A DNA stretch of 64,000 nt from Nodosilinea foveolarum (GCA_003242035.1 QBMC01000003.1:1-64000); one strand, 5' to 3'; shown: positions 19,060 through 28,264, counted from the first letter of the stretch. The notes: generated from the letters alone by a model not told the origin. Made by a program: numbers and translations.

Positions 19060-19533
19060 ATGTTTAGCATCGTTATTTCGACTTTGAAAACCTGTTTTCC
19101 GGCCCCCGTGGTACAGGCCCACTGCGACGGCCCCTGTGGTGTATACGACCCGTCTTCTGTGCGCATCGCGGCTGAAGCAGTCGTTTCTATGACCAAAAAG
19201 ATTCTCGACTTGCAGCACCCCGAAGGCGGCGATAAGCAGGCGATGGCTTCTTACCAGAACACCATGTCTCGCTATATTGCGATTAAAGAAGAGCAGGCTC
19301 AGATTGCTAAAGATGAGCTGTTAGTTCTTTGGACTGACTACTTTAAGCCCGTGCACCTAGAGAAGTATCCCGACCTGCACGATACTTTCTGGAAAGCCGC
19401 TAAGACTTGCTCTGCTTGCAAAGTAGAAGTGAGCACTCAGCACTGTCAGGAGCTGATGGACGCCGTACAGAAGATTCACAACATGTTCTGGGAATCCAAG
19501 GGCCGCGATGTTTCTTGGTATACCGCTAGCTAG
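19060..19533 (+). CDS. sodN: Nickel superoxide dismutase
   Basis: A 157-residue NiSOD. The first 20 residues are the propeptide, and the mature chain begins at His21 with the nickel hook HCDGPCGVYDP (metal ligands His21, Cys22 and Cys26). The following four-helix bundle and the length of about 137 mature residues match the family. It converts superoxide to oxygen and hydrogen peroxide; maturation needs removal of the propeptide by SodX, encoded next door. NiSOD is common in marine cyanobacteria and replaces iron or manganese enzymes when iron is scarce. A hairpin terminator separates it from sodX. Confidence 0.97.
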   Translation: MFSIVISTLKTCFPAPVVQAHCDGPCGVYDPSSVRIAAEAVVSMTKKILDLQHPEGGDKQAMASYQNTMSRYIAIKEEQAQIAKDELLVLWTDYFKPVHLEKYPDLHDTFWKAAKTCSACKVEVSTQHCQELMDAVQKIHNMFWESKGRDVSWYTAS

Positions 19534-19574
19534 TCGAGGGCTGGTGAGCTAATGCGCGCTAGTTAGACAAAAGA

Positions 19575-19612
19575 CCCTGTAATCTGTTGAGGCAGCATTA
19601 CGGGGCTTTTTT
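19575..19612 (+). terminator. Terminator or attenuator between sodN and sodX
   Basis: A nine-base stem with one G-U pair (19575-19583 and 19597-19605) and a 13-base loop is followed by CTTTTTT. It ends four bases before the sodX ATG. It would make most transcripts monocistronic for sodN, with reduced read-through into the protease gene. Confidence 0.8.
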
Positions 19613-19616
19613 GTGG

Positions 19617-19961
19617 ATGGCGAAGCTGGGACGAGACTGGACAGAAGTTTGGCAATGGGTGCTGGGTAAACGGTGGCGAGTGCGCATAGAAGGGCGCTCT
19701 ATGTTGCCCACGCTACAGCCGAATGATGACGTGCTAGTGCTGCCAGTGACCCGGATGACGGCGCTCGCTCCCGGAGATATTGTGCTTTGCATTCATCCCT
19801 TTAGGCCAGATCTGCGCATGGTGAAGCGGATCAGTGAGACTTTTTATGATGGGGGTTGCTACGTGCTCAGCGATAATGTGGCTGAGGGTAATGATAGCCG
19901 GTCGTTTGGGGTGGTGGGTCGCGATCGCATTGTGGGCCTAGTGACCAGTCGGCTGCTGTAA
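19617..19961 (+). CDS. sodX: Nickel-type superoxide dismutase maturation protease (S26 family)
   Basis: A 115-residue signal-peptidase-like protein. The catalytic Ser is in IEGRSMLPTL and the general-base Lys in RMVKRI, and the end NDSRSFGVVGRDRIVG is the S26 box E region. SodX removes the NiSOD propeptide to expose the nickel-binding His. The start at 19617 was preferred over an in-frame start at 19587, because the latter lies inside the terminator hairpin and adds residues not needed by the family. The ribosome-binding site is weak, fitting low expression relative to sodN. Confidence 0.9.
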   Translation: MAKLGRDWTEVWQWVLGKRWRVRIEGRSMLPTLQPNDDVLVLPVTRMTALAPGDIVLCIHPFRPDLRMVKRISETFYDGGCYVLSDNVAEGNDSRSFGVVGRDRIVGLVTSRLL

Positions 19962-20000
19962 TTCTAATTTTTCATCTATCTTGTGAGAGAGCATTCCGCT

Positions 20001-20507
20001 ATGACCGTTGAAATTCGCCCCGCCTATCCAGAAGATGTTTCGACTATTTTTGCTTTAATTAAGTCGCTCAGCGAGTACGAGAAGCTAGCGCATGAAATGG
20101 TGGGTAGCGAAGCGGATCTGCACGCAGGCTTGTTTGGGCCGGTTCCCTATGCGGAAGTAATGATCGCGGAGGTGGACGGTCAGGCGGCGGGTATGGCTCT
20201 ATATTTCTACAACTTTTCTACCTTCTTAATGAAGCCAGGTATTTATTTAGAAGATCTTTTTGTGCTGCCAGAGTTTAGACGACAAGGGATTGCGACGGCT
20301 TTGCTAAAGCATTTGGCGGCCTTTGCCCTGAGTAAAGACTGTGGCCGCCTGGAGTGGAGCGTATTGGATTGGAACGAAGATGCGATCGCCTTCTACAAAC
20401 GCATGGGTGCGATCCTAATGGATGAATGGACAGGTTGCCGAGTAAGTGGAGATGCCTTAGTGGGGCTTTCCAAATTAGAAGACTCTGCTTCAGCAGAACC
20501 CGCTTAG
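20001..20507 (+). CDS. GNAT family N-acetyltransferase (SSAT-like)
   Basis: A 168-residue protein starting at ATG 20001; a GTG six codons upstream is possible. The GNAT acetyl-CoA loop reads FRRQGIATALLKHL, preceded by YLEDLFVLPE. The N-terminal IRPAYPEDVSTIFALIKSLSEYEKL pattern (shortened) and the C-terminal WNEDAIAFYKRMGA are typical of the diamine/thialysine acetyltransferase-like branch. It would acetylate an amine; the substrate is unproven. It follows sodX by 39 bases and may share its transcript. Confidence 0.85.
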   Translation: MTVEIRPAYPEDVSTIFALIKSLSEYEKLAHEMVGSEADLHAGLFGPVPYAEVMIAEVDGQAAGMALYFYNFSTFLMKPGIYLEDLFVLPEFRRQGIATALLKHLAAFALSKDCGRLEWSVLDWNEDAIAFYKRMGAILMDEWTGCRVSGDALVGLSKLEDSASAEPA

Positions 20508-20941
20508 CTACTTATCCCCTGCTTGCTATCTTTCATTAAGCTAAACCTTCTCCTGCCCAATCTTTAGGATAGGCAGGAACAAAAAGCTGTGCAAACAAGA
20601 CTGACTATCTATGTACGTGTACTAAGTACATCAGGGTGCAGTCGCGGCTTTTTCTGGTAATTATTATTGCAAATAGCTCAGTAAATCCTCTAGTGCTCAG
20701 ATTAAAGGCTTAAAAATAGTGTCCTTTCGTAAAGGCAAGGTTCCTCGGCCTTGCATAAATATACTTGCTCTTCACATAGTGCCTGTAAACGGTATTGTTT
20801 AGCACTAAGTATAGGCACTGAGTAAGGCATTCTCATTATCTTCGAAGGGACAGGGCCGCTAGCCTAGCTAATTGACCTCATTAGCTCGCGCACTTCTACC
20901 TCATACCTCTACCCCAATAGTTCTAACCTGAGGGTATTTCA
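20508..20941. other. Gene-free stretch with hairpins before the pseudokinase gene
   Basis: No coding frame was found. Inverted repeats: a TCCTGCC/GGCAGGA hairpin (20551-20578) just after the acetyltransferase gene; GCAAGG/CCTTGC (20735-20754); and a ten-base stem with one mismatch (20778-20787 and 20810-20819). The last two would lie in the leader of the downstream gene if transcription starts before 20735. Confidence 0.5.
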
Positions 20942-22708
20942 ATGGAATTCACCGACAGCACAAGCTCCATTTCTAACCCGATGACATCGACAATTGCTCG
21001 CCGTCGCTGGCGAGACTCCTCCGGAGAGGCTTTGCCAACGCCAGAATGGAAGCTAGCGGATGCTAACGATGTCATTATTGCTTCTCGCCACTGCGTTGAG
21101 GCATTGGTTTCGCAGCAAATAGGATTGCCGCTGAGTGAGCAGTCTAAAAATGCTGATGAGAAAGCCTGGGAACCCGACTGTGAAAGAGATCAGGAAAGAA
21201 GCCGCTTCACGCTGACGCAGCTCTACTCGCAGAAAAAAGTTGTTGTCGATGTGCATTTGTTCGACCCCACCGACAATCACGAGCTAGTGCGGTTGCAACA
21301 GAACGCTAGAGAGCTTCAGGCCCTAAACTATGCAGCGATTCCGGCTTATGTTGATGCTTTTGAGCTAGAAACCTCGCTAGGGCCTGGGTTTGCAATTGTG
21401 CAGACGGCGACTGAGGCTAAATCTATTCAAGAGTGGATGGCCGATGGCTACTGCTTCGACGAATTTGAGCTGAGGCTGATTGCGCTGCGAGTGCTCTCTA
21501 CGCTGAAATATTTGCATGGTCAGACGGATAGCCAGACGAACGCTCAGACGATAGGAACGGCTGGTTGTACGCTCCACCGAGCCATTAAGCCGAGTAATAT
21601 TCTGCTAGAAAACCGGCGCGTAGCCGACCCCTTTGCCGACTACGAACCTACCCGAGACCGACGATCAAAGCTCAAGCGCGATCGCGGTTTTGGTCGGCTA
21701 TACCTGGTCAACTTAGGCCAAGCGCCCGCCGAAAACGCCAGTGGTACAGTCACCTCAAAAGGCACCTATGGCTATACTGCACCCGAGCAGTTTTATGGTC
21801 GAGCGCGGCCCGCCTCCGACCTTTACAGCCTGGGCGCAACGCTAATCTATATGGCTTCTGGGAAGTCTCCCTCGGCCTGGATGGGCGCGGACTTAGAGAT
21901 TCAACCTCGCGATATCGCGCTATCTCGGCCATTCGTCGAATGGATCTCTCGACTGACGCAGGCCGACTTGACCAAGCGCACAACTTCCGCAAGCAGTGCC
22001 CTTCAAGAGCTAGAACTCATTCAACTGCTCGGCAAACCACTGGCAAAAGGCGATTACAATCTGGCGGTGCCTCGCACTCAGCTCTCACCTAAACCCCAGA
22101 CGGCTTATCTCGACTTTAAAGTGAACTCGACGCCTCAAGAGCTTAAAATTCACTTCAACTACGACCGGATAAAAGGTGACAAAACCCAGACGCGAGCGAT
22201 CGCCACCAGCATCATCAGCCCCGAGGAACTTAAGACGGCCCTACTGCTAGTGCTAGCCGTGACCGTCATCGGTGGCACCGTCGCCCTGACCGGATCGCCG
22301 CTGCTAGGACTGGTGGTGGCCTTATTACTACCGAGCTTTTATCTTTTACTCGTTCCCCACGCACCTGTGATTGACGAACCCGCAGAACGGCAGGCTAGCA
22401 TTCGACTACGCCGAGATAATTTCGGTCGCATGTTTGTAACATTGGCAACGACGCCTCTGCCAAAGCAGAGACTAAAAGGACATTCCAGAGCGCGGACTAG
22501 AGCGCAAGCTGCTTTTCTAGAGAGTCAGATTCACTTTGCCAATGTTCCTATCCGACTGCTCTGTACCAAGCCAGGTTTCTTCTCCCCTAAAATTAGCTTC
22601 ATTCTGGCTACAAACGATCCTAAACGCACCGAAAAGTTAGCGATTTTAGGTAGCCAAGAAGAGATTCGCTGGCTGCGAGTGCATGTGGGCCGCTGGCTCA
22701 AAAGCTAG
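20942..22708 (+). CDS. Predicted membrane-anchored Ser/Thr pseudokinase
   Basis: A 588-residue protein with a Hanks-type kinase fold at about 90-365 and two membrane segments at about 432-450 and 453-472. The fold markers are clear: LHRAIKPSNILL at 211-222, GYTAPEQFYG at 277-286, and SDLYSLGATLIYMASGKSP. But the catalytic Asp of HRD is Ala214 (HRA), the DFG motif is NLG (257-259), and the beta-3 Lys position reads VVVDVHLF without Lys. All three residues needed for phosphotransfer are therefore missing, and a scaffolding or allosteric role is more likely. The C-terminal cytoplasmic tail (about 475-588) is of unknown type. Confidence 0.8.
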   Translation: MEFTDSTSSISNPMTSTIARRRWRDSSGEALPTPEWKLADANDVIIASRHCVEALVSQQIGLPLSEQSKNADEKAWEPDCERDQERSRFTLTQLYSQKKVVVDVHLFDPTDNHELVRLQQNARELQALNYAAIPAYVDAFELETSLGPGFAIVQTATEAKSIQEWMADGYCFDEFELRLIALRVLSTLKYLHGQTDSQTNAQTIGTAGCTLHRAIKPSNILLENRRVADPFADYEPTRDRRSKLKRDRGFGRLYLVNLGQAPAENASGTVTSKGTYGYTAPEQFYGRARPASDLYSLGATLIYMASGKSPSAWMGADLEIQPRDIALSRPFVEWISRLTQADLTKRTTSASSALQELELIQLLGKPLAKGDYNLAVPRTQLSPKPQTAYLDFKVNSTPQELKIHFNYDRIKGDKTQTRAIATSIISPEELKTALLLVLAVTVIGGTVALTGSPLLGLVVALLLPSFYLLLVPHAPVIDEPAERQASIRLRRDNFGRMFVTLATTPLPKQRLKGHSRARTRAQAAFLESQIHFANVPIRLLCTKPGFFSPKISFILATNDPKRTEKLAILGSQEEIRWLRVHVGRWLKS

Positions 22709-22815
22709 GTTCTTCAATCGTTGATCGGTTGCAACGTAGGAGATCTTTCTTTGGAATCACACAGGGAATTGCTAGCTACCCTAAACTATACCGAACGTAG
22801 TTTAGATAAGCTTGT

Positions 22816-24318
22816 ATGACGGTTGGCATTTGGGTATTGGGCGATCAGCTTTGGGTGGGACAATCAGCGATAGAGAGCGGATCAGCAGATAAGGCTAATA
22901 CTCCGATCATTTTCATCGAATCGTTAGATCACGTAAAGGAGCGACGGTATCACCAGCAAAAGCTGATTTTAATTTGGTCGGCAATGCGCCACTTTGCAGA
23001 GGAGCTACGAGCCGCTGGCTGGGCAGTTACTTACGAAACGGCTGATTCGTTTGAAGGGCCGCTGACAGCGTGGATAAAGCAGAACAAAATTGATGAGCTG
23101 CGGGTGATGGAGCCTGCGGATCGACCCTTTGCCGCTTTGCTCAAAGGACTCAAGCTAGAGTGTGAGTTAACCCAGACGCCGAATAATCATTTTCTGTGGT
23201 CTACTCAGGAGTTTGAAGACTGGGCGGCAGCGCGTAAAAGTCTTTTGATGGAGTCGTTTTACCGGGAAGGGCGTAAGCGATTCAACATTTTGATGAATGG
23301 CAAAAAGCCTGTGGGCGATCGCTGGAATTTTGATAAGGAGAACCGGAAGCCACCAAAAGGAGAGATTTCGCCGCCTCCTCCGCTGACGTTTGAAGCGGAT
23401 GAGATTACGAGGGAGACGATCTCGCTAGTAGAAGCCGCCGACTTTCCGACGTTTGGGGATGATAGCTGGTTTGGCTGGGCGGTGACTCGGGAGCAGGCGC
23501 TACAGGTGCTGGATAATTTTGTGAGCGATCGCCTCACCACCTTCGGCCCCTACCAAGACGCGATGGTTGCAGGCGAAGATACCATGTGGCACGCGCTACT
23601 CTCTCCCTACCTCAACATTGGTTTGTTGCAACCGATGGAAGTTATCGAGGCGGTAGAGCAAGCCTACGAGCAAGATAAAATTCCGCTGAACTGCGTGGAG
23701 GGTTTTATCCGTCAGATCATGGGCTGGCGAGAATATATGCATGGCGTATACAGCCGGGTCGATGAGGATTATCCTGCTCGTAATTATTTTGAACACCATC
23801 ATCCCCTGCCCGACTTCTTTTGGGATGGCGATACGCAGATGAACTGTCTGCATCAAACCATCGACACTATTAAGCGCACAGGCTACGCCCATCACATTCA
23901 AAGGCTGATGATTTTGGCGAACTTTTCCCTGATTGCTGGACTCTCTCCGCAGGAAGTAGAAGACTGGTTCCACTCGGCTTTTATCGACGCTTACGACTGG
24001 GTAATGCAAACCAACGTAATCGGTATGGGGCTGTTTGCCGATGGGGGCCTGCTAGCGACAAAGCCTTATGCTTCTAGTGCTAATTACGTGAATAAGATGA
24101 GCAATTACTGCAAAGGTTGTTCTTATGATCGCAAAGCTCGAATTGGAGAAAATGCCTGCCCGTTTAATTTCTTTTACTGGGACTTTTTAGATCGGCATCG
24201 AGAGAAACTAAGTAGTCAGGGACGCATGAACTTTATCTTGAAGAATCTAGATAGAATGTCGGCAGAGGAACTTAATGAGATTCGACAGCGGGCGAAGGAC
24301 TGGCACCTCGCAAGCTAG
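22816..24318 (+). CDS. phrB: Iron-sulfur bacterial photolyase/cryptochrome (FeS-BCP, PhrB-like)
   Basis: A 500-residue protein of the FeS-BCP family, typified by Agrobacterium PhrB, a (6-4) photolyase with FAD, a lumazine antenna and a 4Fe-4S cluster. The four cluster cysteines C344, C432, C435 and C448 have the same spacing (88, 3, 13) as in PhrB. The motifs IRQIMGWREYMHG, NYCKGCSYD and NACPFNFFYWDFL are family signatures. It repairs UV photoproducts or senses blue light. It is independent of CRY-DASH at 15823 and lies 107 bases after the pseudokinase gene. Confidence 0.92.
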   Translation: MTVGIWVLGDQLWVGQSAIESGSADKANTPIIFIESLDHVKERRYHQQKLILIWSAMRHFAEELRAAGWAVTYETADSFEGPLTAWIKQNKIDELRVMEPADRPFAALLKGLKLECELTQTPNNHFLWSTQEFEDWAAARKSLLMESFYREGRKRFNILMNGKKPVGDRWNFDKENRKPPKGEISPPPPLTFEADEITRETISLVEAADFPTFGDDSWFGWAVTREQALQVLDNFVSDRLTTFGPYQDAMVAGEDTMWHALLSPYLNIGLLQPMEVIEAVEQAYEQDKIPLNCVEGFIRQIMGWREYMHGVYSRVDEDYPARNYFEHHHPLPDFFWDGDTQMNCLHQTIDTIKRTGYAHHIQRLMILANFSLIAGLSPQEVEDWFHSAFIDAYDWVMQTNVIGMGLFADGGLLATKPYASSANYVNKMSNYCKGCSYDRKARIGENACPFNFFYWDFLDRHREKLSSQGRMNFILKNLDRMSAEELNEIRQRAKDWHLAS

Positions 24319-24444
24319 TCTCTTTCGGGGATCGCGCGCGAACTTTGATGAGGTTAATGTCTTGTCTACTATGTTGCGACATCGTAGACGTTCGGCTCTG
24401 AATAAGGACGCCAACTTTACTGCTCAAAGACTGAAGATCTGGCC

Positions 24445-27087
24445 TTATTCGTTAGAGACAGGAAAACGATTGATTAAAAACGCGGCTTGCCTTGCCGTTG
24501 TTCTTACTTCGTCAGATAAGTAGGGAACATGCGGAATTTGTGAGAGTAAATCCAGCGTACGTCGCAAAATTCGGACGATATCACCTTCGTCTAAGCTGGT
24601 GTTGTCGCAGAGTTCTTGCCACTCAGCTTCTAGCGCCCACCGTTCAACGATGGCAATCAGGTCGTAGTCTAGCCAGACGGGAATTTGAATGTCCTGTCGG
24701 CGCTGTTCTTGGAAAATGCGGCGGCGAAGATTGCGCAAGCCTTCGAGTGCTTCAATGACGGGAGCCGTTGGCTCGTAACGAATCCAAGTATCGGGGCGAT
24801 TGTTCTCCATCAGGATGCCCGCGCAGGCGGCGGCGAACTGCTGGGGTTCTAGTGCGTCAAATTCGCCGGAGGCTAGCGCCATGCCTAGCCATAGCTCGTT
24901 GTCGCCCCGAATGGCGGCGCACATTTGGCCTACCTCTGTGGGGCCGTTGTCTTCTAAACACTCAAAGTTTTTTAGAATTTGCATTAGGCTAACAAACTCC
25001 AGCCAGTAGCGATGGGTTTGGTTGTCGTATTTTTGGGTGCGATCGCTCAACTCCTCCAACAACCTTCTCAACCGCTTCTGCTGCTTCACCACCGCCCTCG
25101 GATTCGACAGCTTGCCCACCGGATTTTCTTTTATTTTTGCCTCCACTGCCTCTACTTTCTCTCTTTGGGCCTTCACCTCAGGTGCTTGCGCTTCAAAGTC
25201 GGGGAGCGGTGGAATTTTCGCGATCGCCGACGCTGTTGTTTCATCGCCTTTACGAGACTTCCCAGGAGATGCTGCCAAATCAGCCGGTGGCGTCAGCTCA
25301 TCCGCCTCCCGAATCCGCTGCTGGTCGCCATAGATCATCACGACATCCTTCACCGTCACCACGTACCAGCGGTTGTCTTCTCCCAAGCACACCAAAAGAG
25401 GAAACTGTCCTGGGCCAGGTACTTTGCTGACTAAAATCGCCTTCAGCGGCGCAGATACCTTTACGTTCTTTCCTTTCAAGGCCAGCAGCGTTCCGCCCAT
25501 GGCAAAAGAAGCGGCCACCGGATCGCCGCCGCCTAAAGTCTCCTCTGCCTGCTTTTCTAAAATCTTCAGCAGCCGGTCTTCTTCTCTTAGCCAGCCCCGC
25601 AGTTTCTCGTACTCCGCCAGCGCCGTATCGTCTACATAAGTGAGCTGATCCTGCAAAATGGAAATCTCGGTCTTTACCGCTTCTATGCCCTGCCGCTGTG
25701 GAGCTAAGTGCAGCGTTGCCAAATACTGACCAAAGCTTCGCTCAATCAGCTCTTGCGCTTCTTCTACTGTGTGAATTTGCAACAGGTTTAGCACCATGCC
25801 ATAGCTGGGCGTAAACTGGCTCACCAACGGGTCGGGCGGTGATAATGCCAGCCTCGAAGCTTCTTTTGCCCCTTCAAAAGGAGACTCTACCGTGACAACA
25901 TGACCTTCTGCGTCCATCCCCCGGCGTCCCGCTCTACCCGACATCTGTAAAAACTCAGAGGCATGAAGCAGGCGATGTCCGTCGTCCGTCCGCTTCGATA
26001 AGCTAGCAATTACGGTTGTCCGAGCAGGCATGTTAATTCCGGCAGCCAGTGTCTCTGTCGCAAACACAACTTTAATTAACCCCGACTGAAACAACTCTTC
26101 TACCAGACTTTTCCACGCGGGTAAAATACCGGCATGGTGAGCGGCAATTCCTCTATAAAGCGGCTCTAGCTGATTGGCGCGAATAGCGTCTGGATTGCGA
26201 TCTACAAACGCATCAATTCGGCGCTTAAGCAGTTCGGCCTCTGCCTGGGTGACTAAGTTCAAATGCGCTACCGACTGCACCGACTTATCGCACCCCTTGC
26301 GACTGAAGATGAAGTAAATGGCGGGCAGCATGTCCTTTTGCTGGAGCTTGCTGACGATGTCGGGAAGAGTGGGGCCAGATGCCTGTGCCTTTTGCCCGCG
26401 CTGACGGCGAGGCGGTTTGCGACGGCCCTTTAGCTTGGGATGGATGGCATTGCCCGACGGATTTAGCAGCGGGAAAATGCCTTTTTCTACGGCAAAGTGA
26501 AAGTTGAGCGGGACGGGGCGGTAGTCGGAGTAAATGAGCTGCGTCGGGCCGTGGACTTCACTAATCCAGTCGGTGAGCTGACCGCCGTTGGCGACAGTCG
26601 CAGAGAGGCCCACGAGCTGAATCTCGGGCGGGCAGTAGATGACAGATTCTTCCCAAACGGTGCCCCTTTGCCGGTCGTTCATGTAGTGACACTCGTCTAG
26701 CACCACAGCCTGCACTTCCATTAGCGAGGTGCCTACTTGCCCAATGCTGGTGCCGTAAAGCATGTTGCGAAAAATCTCAGTGGTCATTACCACAATGGGG
26801 GCATCACGGTTGATGGAGGTGTCGCCCGTGAGCAAGCCGACGTTTTCCTCGCCGAAGATGCGCTGAAAGTCTCGAAGTTTTTGGTTGGAAAGGGCTTTGA
26901 GCGGGGTGGTGTAGAAGACCCGACGACCGAGTTCTAGGGCGCGGTGGATGGCATATTCGCCCACCAAAGTTTTACCGGAGCCGGTGGGGGCGCAGACGAT
27001 GACGGATTCGCCTTGGTTGAGGGCGGCGATCGCCTCCAGTTGAAAATCGTCTAGCTGAAAGGGAAACAGGGTTTCAGGCGCTAACAC
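24445..27087 (-). CDS. Ski2/Mtr4-type DExH RNA helicase
   Basis: An 880-residue helicase. Motif I is CAPTGSGKTLVGEYA, motif II is DECH in VVLDECHYMND, and motif VI is QMSGRAGRRGMD. The motif-VI region is followed by a long C-terminal part with a DSHCT-like helical end (EWQELCDNTSLDEGDIVRI). Such helicases unwind RNA for exosome-type or RNase-assisted decay; cyanobacterial versions are conserved but little studied. A basic/Gly-rich insert GRRKPPRRQRGQKAQ (about residues 220-235) may bind RNA. It is encoded as a single gene. Confidence 0.9.
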   Translation of the reverse strand: MLAPETLFPFQLDDFQLEAIAALNQGESVIVCAPTGSGKTLVGEYAIHRALELGRRVFYTTPLKALSNQKLRDFQRIFGEENVGLLTGDTSINRDAPIVVMTTEIFRNMLYGTSIGQVGTSLMEVQAVVLDECHYMNDRQRGTVWEESVIYCPPEIQLVGLSATVANGGQLTDWISEVHGPTQLIYSDYRPVPLNFHFAVEKGIFPLLNPSGNAIHPKLKGRRKPPRRQRGQKAQASGPTLPDIVSKLQQKDMLPAIYFIFSRKGCDKSVQSVAHLNLVTQAEAELLKRRIDAFVDRNPDAIRANQLEPLYRGIAAHHAGILPAWKSLVEELFQSGLIKVVFATETLAAGINMPARTTVIASLSKRTDDGHRLLHASEFLQMSGRAGRRGMDAEGHVVTVESPFEGAKEASRLALSPPDPLVSQFTPSYGMVLNLLQIHTVEEAQELIERSFGQYLATLHLAPQRQGIEAVKTEISILQDQLTYVDDTALAEYEKLRGWLREEDRLLKILEKQAEETLGGGDPVAASFAMGGTLLALKGKNVKVSAPLKAILVSKVPGPGQFPLLVCLGEDNRWYVVTVKDVVMIYGDQQRIREADELTPPADLAASPGKSRKGDETTASAIAKIPPLPDFEAQAPEVKAQREKVEAVEAKIKENPVGKLSNPRAVVKQQKRLRRLLEELSDRTQKYDNQTHRYWLEFVSLMQILKNFECLEDNGPTEVGQMCAAIRGDNELWLGMALASGEFDALEPQQFAAACAGILMENNRPDTWIRYEPTAPVIEALEGLRNLRRRIFQEQRRQDIQIPVWLDYDLIAIVERWALEAEWQELCDNTSLDEGDIVRILRRTLDLLSQIPHVPYLSDEVRTTARQAAFLINRFPVSNE

Positions 27088-27195
27088 AGGCAGTCGGGTA
27101 AGAGGATAATCCCTCTATTGTGCCAGTCCTTGCAAAGTCTGCGCAAAAGTTGGCGTTAACGTTACCTAAGACAGATGCCGCTATCTCCCCATTTT

Positions 27196-27882
27196 CTAGG
27201 CGTTTAGCAGGCGGATGTGTTCGTTGAGAAAGGCGAGCGATCGCGCCCAAGCCTTTTCTTTCGCTGCCGCATCATAGCTATCGCCCGTCTCATTCCCAAA
27301 CGCATGTTCTGCGCCTTCGTAGCGATAAAAGTCGTAGTCTACGTTACTGGCTCTGAGCTTTTCCTCTAGCGCGTCTACCGCCTCCGGTGGAAAGAAGCTA
27401 TCGGCAGTGCCAAAATGCCCCTGTACTGGAATGCTAATTTTGCTCGGGTCGCCGCCCTCTTCGGGCGGAACGCCGTACCAGCTAATCGCGGCCTGAATCT
27501 CTTCAGAAAGATGAATAGCTGCAAGCATCGTGAGGATGCCGCCCATGCAGAACCCCATTACCGCCACCTGTGGACTGCTCGTTTTCAGGTAGGCCGCCGC
27601 GCCGCGAATATCCTGATTCGTCGCATCGTCAAAGTTCAGGTCTTCCATTTTATGCTGAGCTTCGGCTTGCTCTAGCGTCACATCACCTCTGTACAAGTCG
27701 GGGACTAAAACGCGGTAGCCTGCCTCAATGAGATCGTCGGCCATTCCCTTTATCTGATCGTTCAGGCCCCACCATTCTTGAATGAGCACCACGCCCGGTG
27801 CTGTTTTATTGCCATCAGGTGCGCCATAGTAGCCAGAACAGCTTTTACCATCGGGACGTTGAAACGTAATCATCTCAGACAT
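27196..27882 (-). CDS. Dienelactone hydrolase family protein
   Basis: A 228-residue alpha/beta hydrolase. The start ATG at 27882 is preceded by an AGAGAG ribosome-binding site. The nucleophile is Cys112 in VMGFCMGG, with the acid in FGTADSFFP and the His in EGAEHAFGNE; this is the C-D-H triad of dienelactone hydrolases. Relatives open lactone rings such as dienelactone, and cyanobacterial homologs are often of unknown substrate. The length is normal. The following gene on the same strand is a deleted PfpI copy. Confidence 0.9.
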   Translation of the reverse strand: MSEMITFQRPDGKSCSGYYGAPDGNKTAPGVVLIQEWWGLNDQIKGMADDLIEAGYRVLVPDLYRGDVTLEQAEAQHKMEDLNFDDATNQDIRGAAAYLKTSSPQVAVMGFCMGGILTMLAAIHLSEEIQAAISWYGVPPEEGGDPSKISIPVQGHFGTADSFFPPEAVDALEEKLRASNVDYDFYRYEGAEHAFGNETGDSYDAAAKEKAWARSLAFLNEHIRLLNA

Positions 27883-27956
27883 TGACAAAGTCTCTCTTAT
27901 AGATATCTTCTTGGCTAGCTGAGGGTAGTATGCGCCTACCCTCAGCTACTGGTAGC

Positions 27957-28264
27957 TCAGGCTTTAGCAAACTCTTCGATAGCTTTGCTACAAAAAGCAT
28001 CCAAATCGTCTGGATTTCGGCTAGTAATTAGGCCCTGGTCTACATGCACCGTTTCATCCACCCAGGTGCCACCCGCATTGCGAATATCGGTTTGAAGGCT
28101 AGGGAAAGAGGTCAGTGTGCGACCTTTTACTACGTTGGCCTCGAAACTAGCTCTACAGTGGCTCCGGCTGATTTGATCGCCTCCCAAGGCTGAGTAAACT
28201 CCACCTGTTCGAATCCATCGGTTGCAAGAAACGCAATCTTCTTTCCGTTAAGCTGATCGGACAT
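27957..28264 (-). pseudogene. DJ-1/PfpI family gene with internal deletion
   Basis: The minus strand from ATG 28264 reads [20 protein letters not shown] and then [21 protein letters not shown], a typical PfpI N-terminus. It then breaks. In another frame [19 protein letters not shown] and [19 protein letters not shown] follow, the family C-terminus. About 80-90 residues are missing, including the catalytic Cys of the nucleophile elbow, and the two parts are out of frame. Intact relatives (about 185 residues) are glyoxalase/deglycase-like or stress chaperone proteins. Confidence 0.85.

Noticed and set aside
18898-19218. A minus-strand frame of 106 codons overlapping the start of sodN
   Set aside because: It overlaps the nickel-hook codons of sodN and has no family similarity.
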